Source of the DNA: Pareuzebyella sediminis
GTDB taxonomy: Bacteria > Bacteroidota > Bacteroidia > Flavobacteriales > Flavobacteriaceae
Length of the DNA stretch: 64,000 nt
NCBI RefSeq assembly: GCF_008367235.1
Contig: NZ_VTZS01000002.1
Location: forward strand, 558,001-622,000
Direction of reading: 5' to 3'
Shown here: positions 62,926 through 64,000 of the stretch, one piece after another
How the letters are laid out: the number at the start of each line of letters is the position of its first letter
How positions within the stretch are numbered: position 1 is the first letter of the stretch
Made by a program: the position numbers and the translations under genes
The notes under the pieces: generated by a model
Told to the model about the DNA's origin: nothing
The model's database searches: none
Seen by the model: the letters and a program-made list of their open reading frames with translations, nothing else

Positions 62926-64000
62926 ATGGTATACGTAAGAAAGAGGGTCCAATTTACACTTTCTACATTGCTTTTTGCTTTCTTGCAGTGGGGTATGCTA
63001 TATTCTCAAGGTCATGAAAAGGTCTATTTTACCACAGGCTTAAAGATCGGTGAGGTGACCGATACCAGCGCGGTTATTTTGACTCGCCTTTGCGCAGTGG
63101 AAGAGCCAAATCCGATTGTTCATAGACAAAAGGAACCTCCGTTTCGAGAACCGATCAACTTTGACGACACTATGCCCGTTGTACAAATGGATGGGGGAGT
63201 ACCAGGTGCTTTCGGGGAAGTTAAAATGGAACTGATCTCGAATAGTGACACTATTTCAAGAGGCTGGACGTATGTGTCTTCCTATAAAGACTACACCATT
63301 AAAAATGTATTTCATGGTTTAAGGCCTTACACCAAATACAAACTGGTACTTTCTGGACGTAAAAACGAAAATGCCCCGGTAACAAAAATCAGGGGTGAAT
63401 TTCGAACGGCACCAAAGGCTCAAGAAATCGTTCCCGTATTTTTTACATCGTCTACCTGTCAATATTTTTGGGATTACGACGACCCTCTCAGAGGATTTAA
63501 GGTGTATGATCAGATGAGAAATTTAAACCCCGATTTCCATTGCCAGACGGGGGACTATGTCTATTATGACAAACCCGGCCCAATGGCTACTACCGTAAGT
63601 TTAGCGCGGCATAAATGGCATGCCATCAATGCATGGTCCTCACTTGTAGATTTTTACGCACATACCCCGTTATTTATTCAAAAAGATGATCACGATGTGA
63701 CTAAAGATGACGCCACCCCATTTAGTACACCGTTCGGTGAGATTACCTTTGATGACGGTATTGCCATTTGGAAAGAGCAGACCCCTACCTATGAAAATAG
63801 GCCGTATAGAACTTTACGTTATGGTCAAGATTTGGAAATTTGGTTCGTTGAAGGACGCCTTTATAGAAATACTGATAACAGCGGCGAACCCCAAGGTTCG
63901 ATTTGGGGCGATGAACAGAAGAAATGGTTTGTCAAATCCGTAGCGGACTCTGATGCTACATTCAAAATATTGATGTCTCCCACTCCAGTGGTCGGTCCGG
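62926..64000 (+). CDS. PhoD-like alkaline phosphatase/metallophosphoesterase, N-terminal part (cut by window edge)
   Basis: From the ATG at 62926, which starts a signal peptide (basic 'RKRVQF', hydrophobic 'TLSTLLFAFLQWG', then 'YSQG'), the frame runs open to the end of the window, about 358 codons. 'GLKIGEVTDTSAVILTRL' is the fibronectin-like N-terminal block of PhoD proteins. 'TSSTCQYFWDYDDP', 'HCQTGDYVYYDKPGP' (metal-binding Asp) and 'IQKDDHDVTKDD' (D-D-H) mark the metallophosphatase core. Family members are secreted phosphodiesterase/monoesterases. It is 84 bases downstream of the adk fusion. The C-terminal third is outside the window. Confidence 0.85.
   Translation, partial: MVYVRKRVQFTLSTLLFAFLQWGMLYSQGHEKVYFTTGLKIGEVTDTSAVILTRLCAVEEPNPIVHRQKEPPFREPINFDDTMPVVQMDGGVPGAFGEVKMELISNSDTISRGWTYVSSYKDYTIKNVFHGLRPYTKYKLVLSGRKNENAPVTKIRGEFRTAPKAQEIVPVFFTSSTCQYFWDYDDPLRGFKVYDQMRNLNPDFHCQTGDYVYYDKPGPMATTVSLARHKWHAINAWSSLVDFYAHTPLFIQKDDHDVTKDDATPFSTPFGEITFDDGIAIWKEQTPTYENRPYRTLRYGQDLEIWFVEGRLYRNTDNSGEPQGSIWGDEQKKWFVKSVADSDATFKILMSPTPVVGP

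Noticed and set aside
1-64000. CRISPR array, prophage, insertion sequence, integron or defence island
   Set aside because: No regularly spaced repeats, transposase, integrase or phage structural genes were seen on either strand; the holin-family protein at 37.6 kb is a chromosomal type and is not evidence of phage.

Overview
The window reads as chromosomal DNA of a marine-type member of the Flavobacteriaceae (Bacteroidota). The evidence is gene content: flavobacterial lipoproteins, a NUDIX-type arabinose regulator, DUF6089 and DUF2797 proteins, FolK-kinase and HPRT-adenylate kinase fusions, and tandem OmpH/Skp after BamA. Several starts lack a purine-rich ribosome binding site but carry the Bacteroidota promoter signature (TTG/TTTG near -33, TAnnTTTG near -7). 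The exact genus cannot be fixed from sequence alone.

Layout. (1) 1-7364, plus strand: the end of a pectin-utilisation operon. It holds a DUF4861 protein cut by the left edge, a GH105 unsaturated uronyl hydrolase, a GntP permease, a galactarate-dehydratase-like enzyme, 5-dehydro-4-deoxyglucarate dehydratase, a CE8 pectin methylesterase and a CE12 acetylesterase. (2) 7387-15803, minus strand: an arabinan/L-arabinose operon, read GH51, araB, araD, araA, galM, SSS symporter, with a NrtR/AraR-like regulator divergent at 16063 and an Asp-box propeller protein after it. Regions 1 and 2 form one plant/algal cell-wall polysaccharide block: periplasmic enzymes de-esterify and cut pectin and arabinan, and cytoplasmic enzymes take uronates and arabinose to central metabolism. 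(3) 18.3-18.7 kb: a tRNA-Gly/tRNA-Leu operon with promoter and terminator.

(4) 18.8-39.7 kb: housekeeping and envelope genes: mutS, a SpoU-family rRNA/tRNA methylase, the folK-dNK fusion, sppA, a queuosine-precursor transporter, a large AsmA protein, a TVP38 protein, a CurA-like oxidoreductase, DUF2797, a GH3-type acyl-adenylate enzyme, clpX, clpP, tig, and an SGNH lipoprotein. (5) 39.8-48.8 kb: an alpha/beta hydrolase with pdxJ, then the plus-strand series CBS protein, nadK, DUF6089, uppS, bamA, ompH, ompH, which links NAD(P), lipid carrier and outer-membrane assembly. (6) 48.8-64 kb: a GT2/methyltransferase/KAS III group, gcvP, a UbiA-like protein, an ECF sigma factor with a small Cys protein, a 5'(3')-deoxyribonucleotidase, an M3 peptidase, purE-purK, the HPRT-Adk fusion and the start of a PhoD-like phosphatase cut by the right edge.

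I found no CRISPR array, prophage, IS element, toxin-antitoxin or defence system. The observations most worth following are the oxidative (hexarate) uronate route in the pectin operon, the perfect hairpin in the GH51 leader, the two enzyme fusions, convergent genes sharing overlapping stop codons inside a terminator, and a small membrane gene near 59.6 kb that looks frameshifted at a homopolymer.
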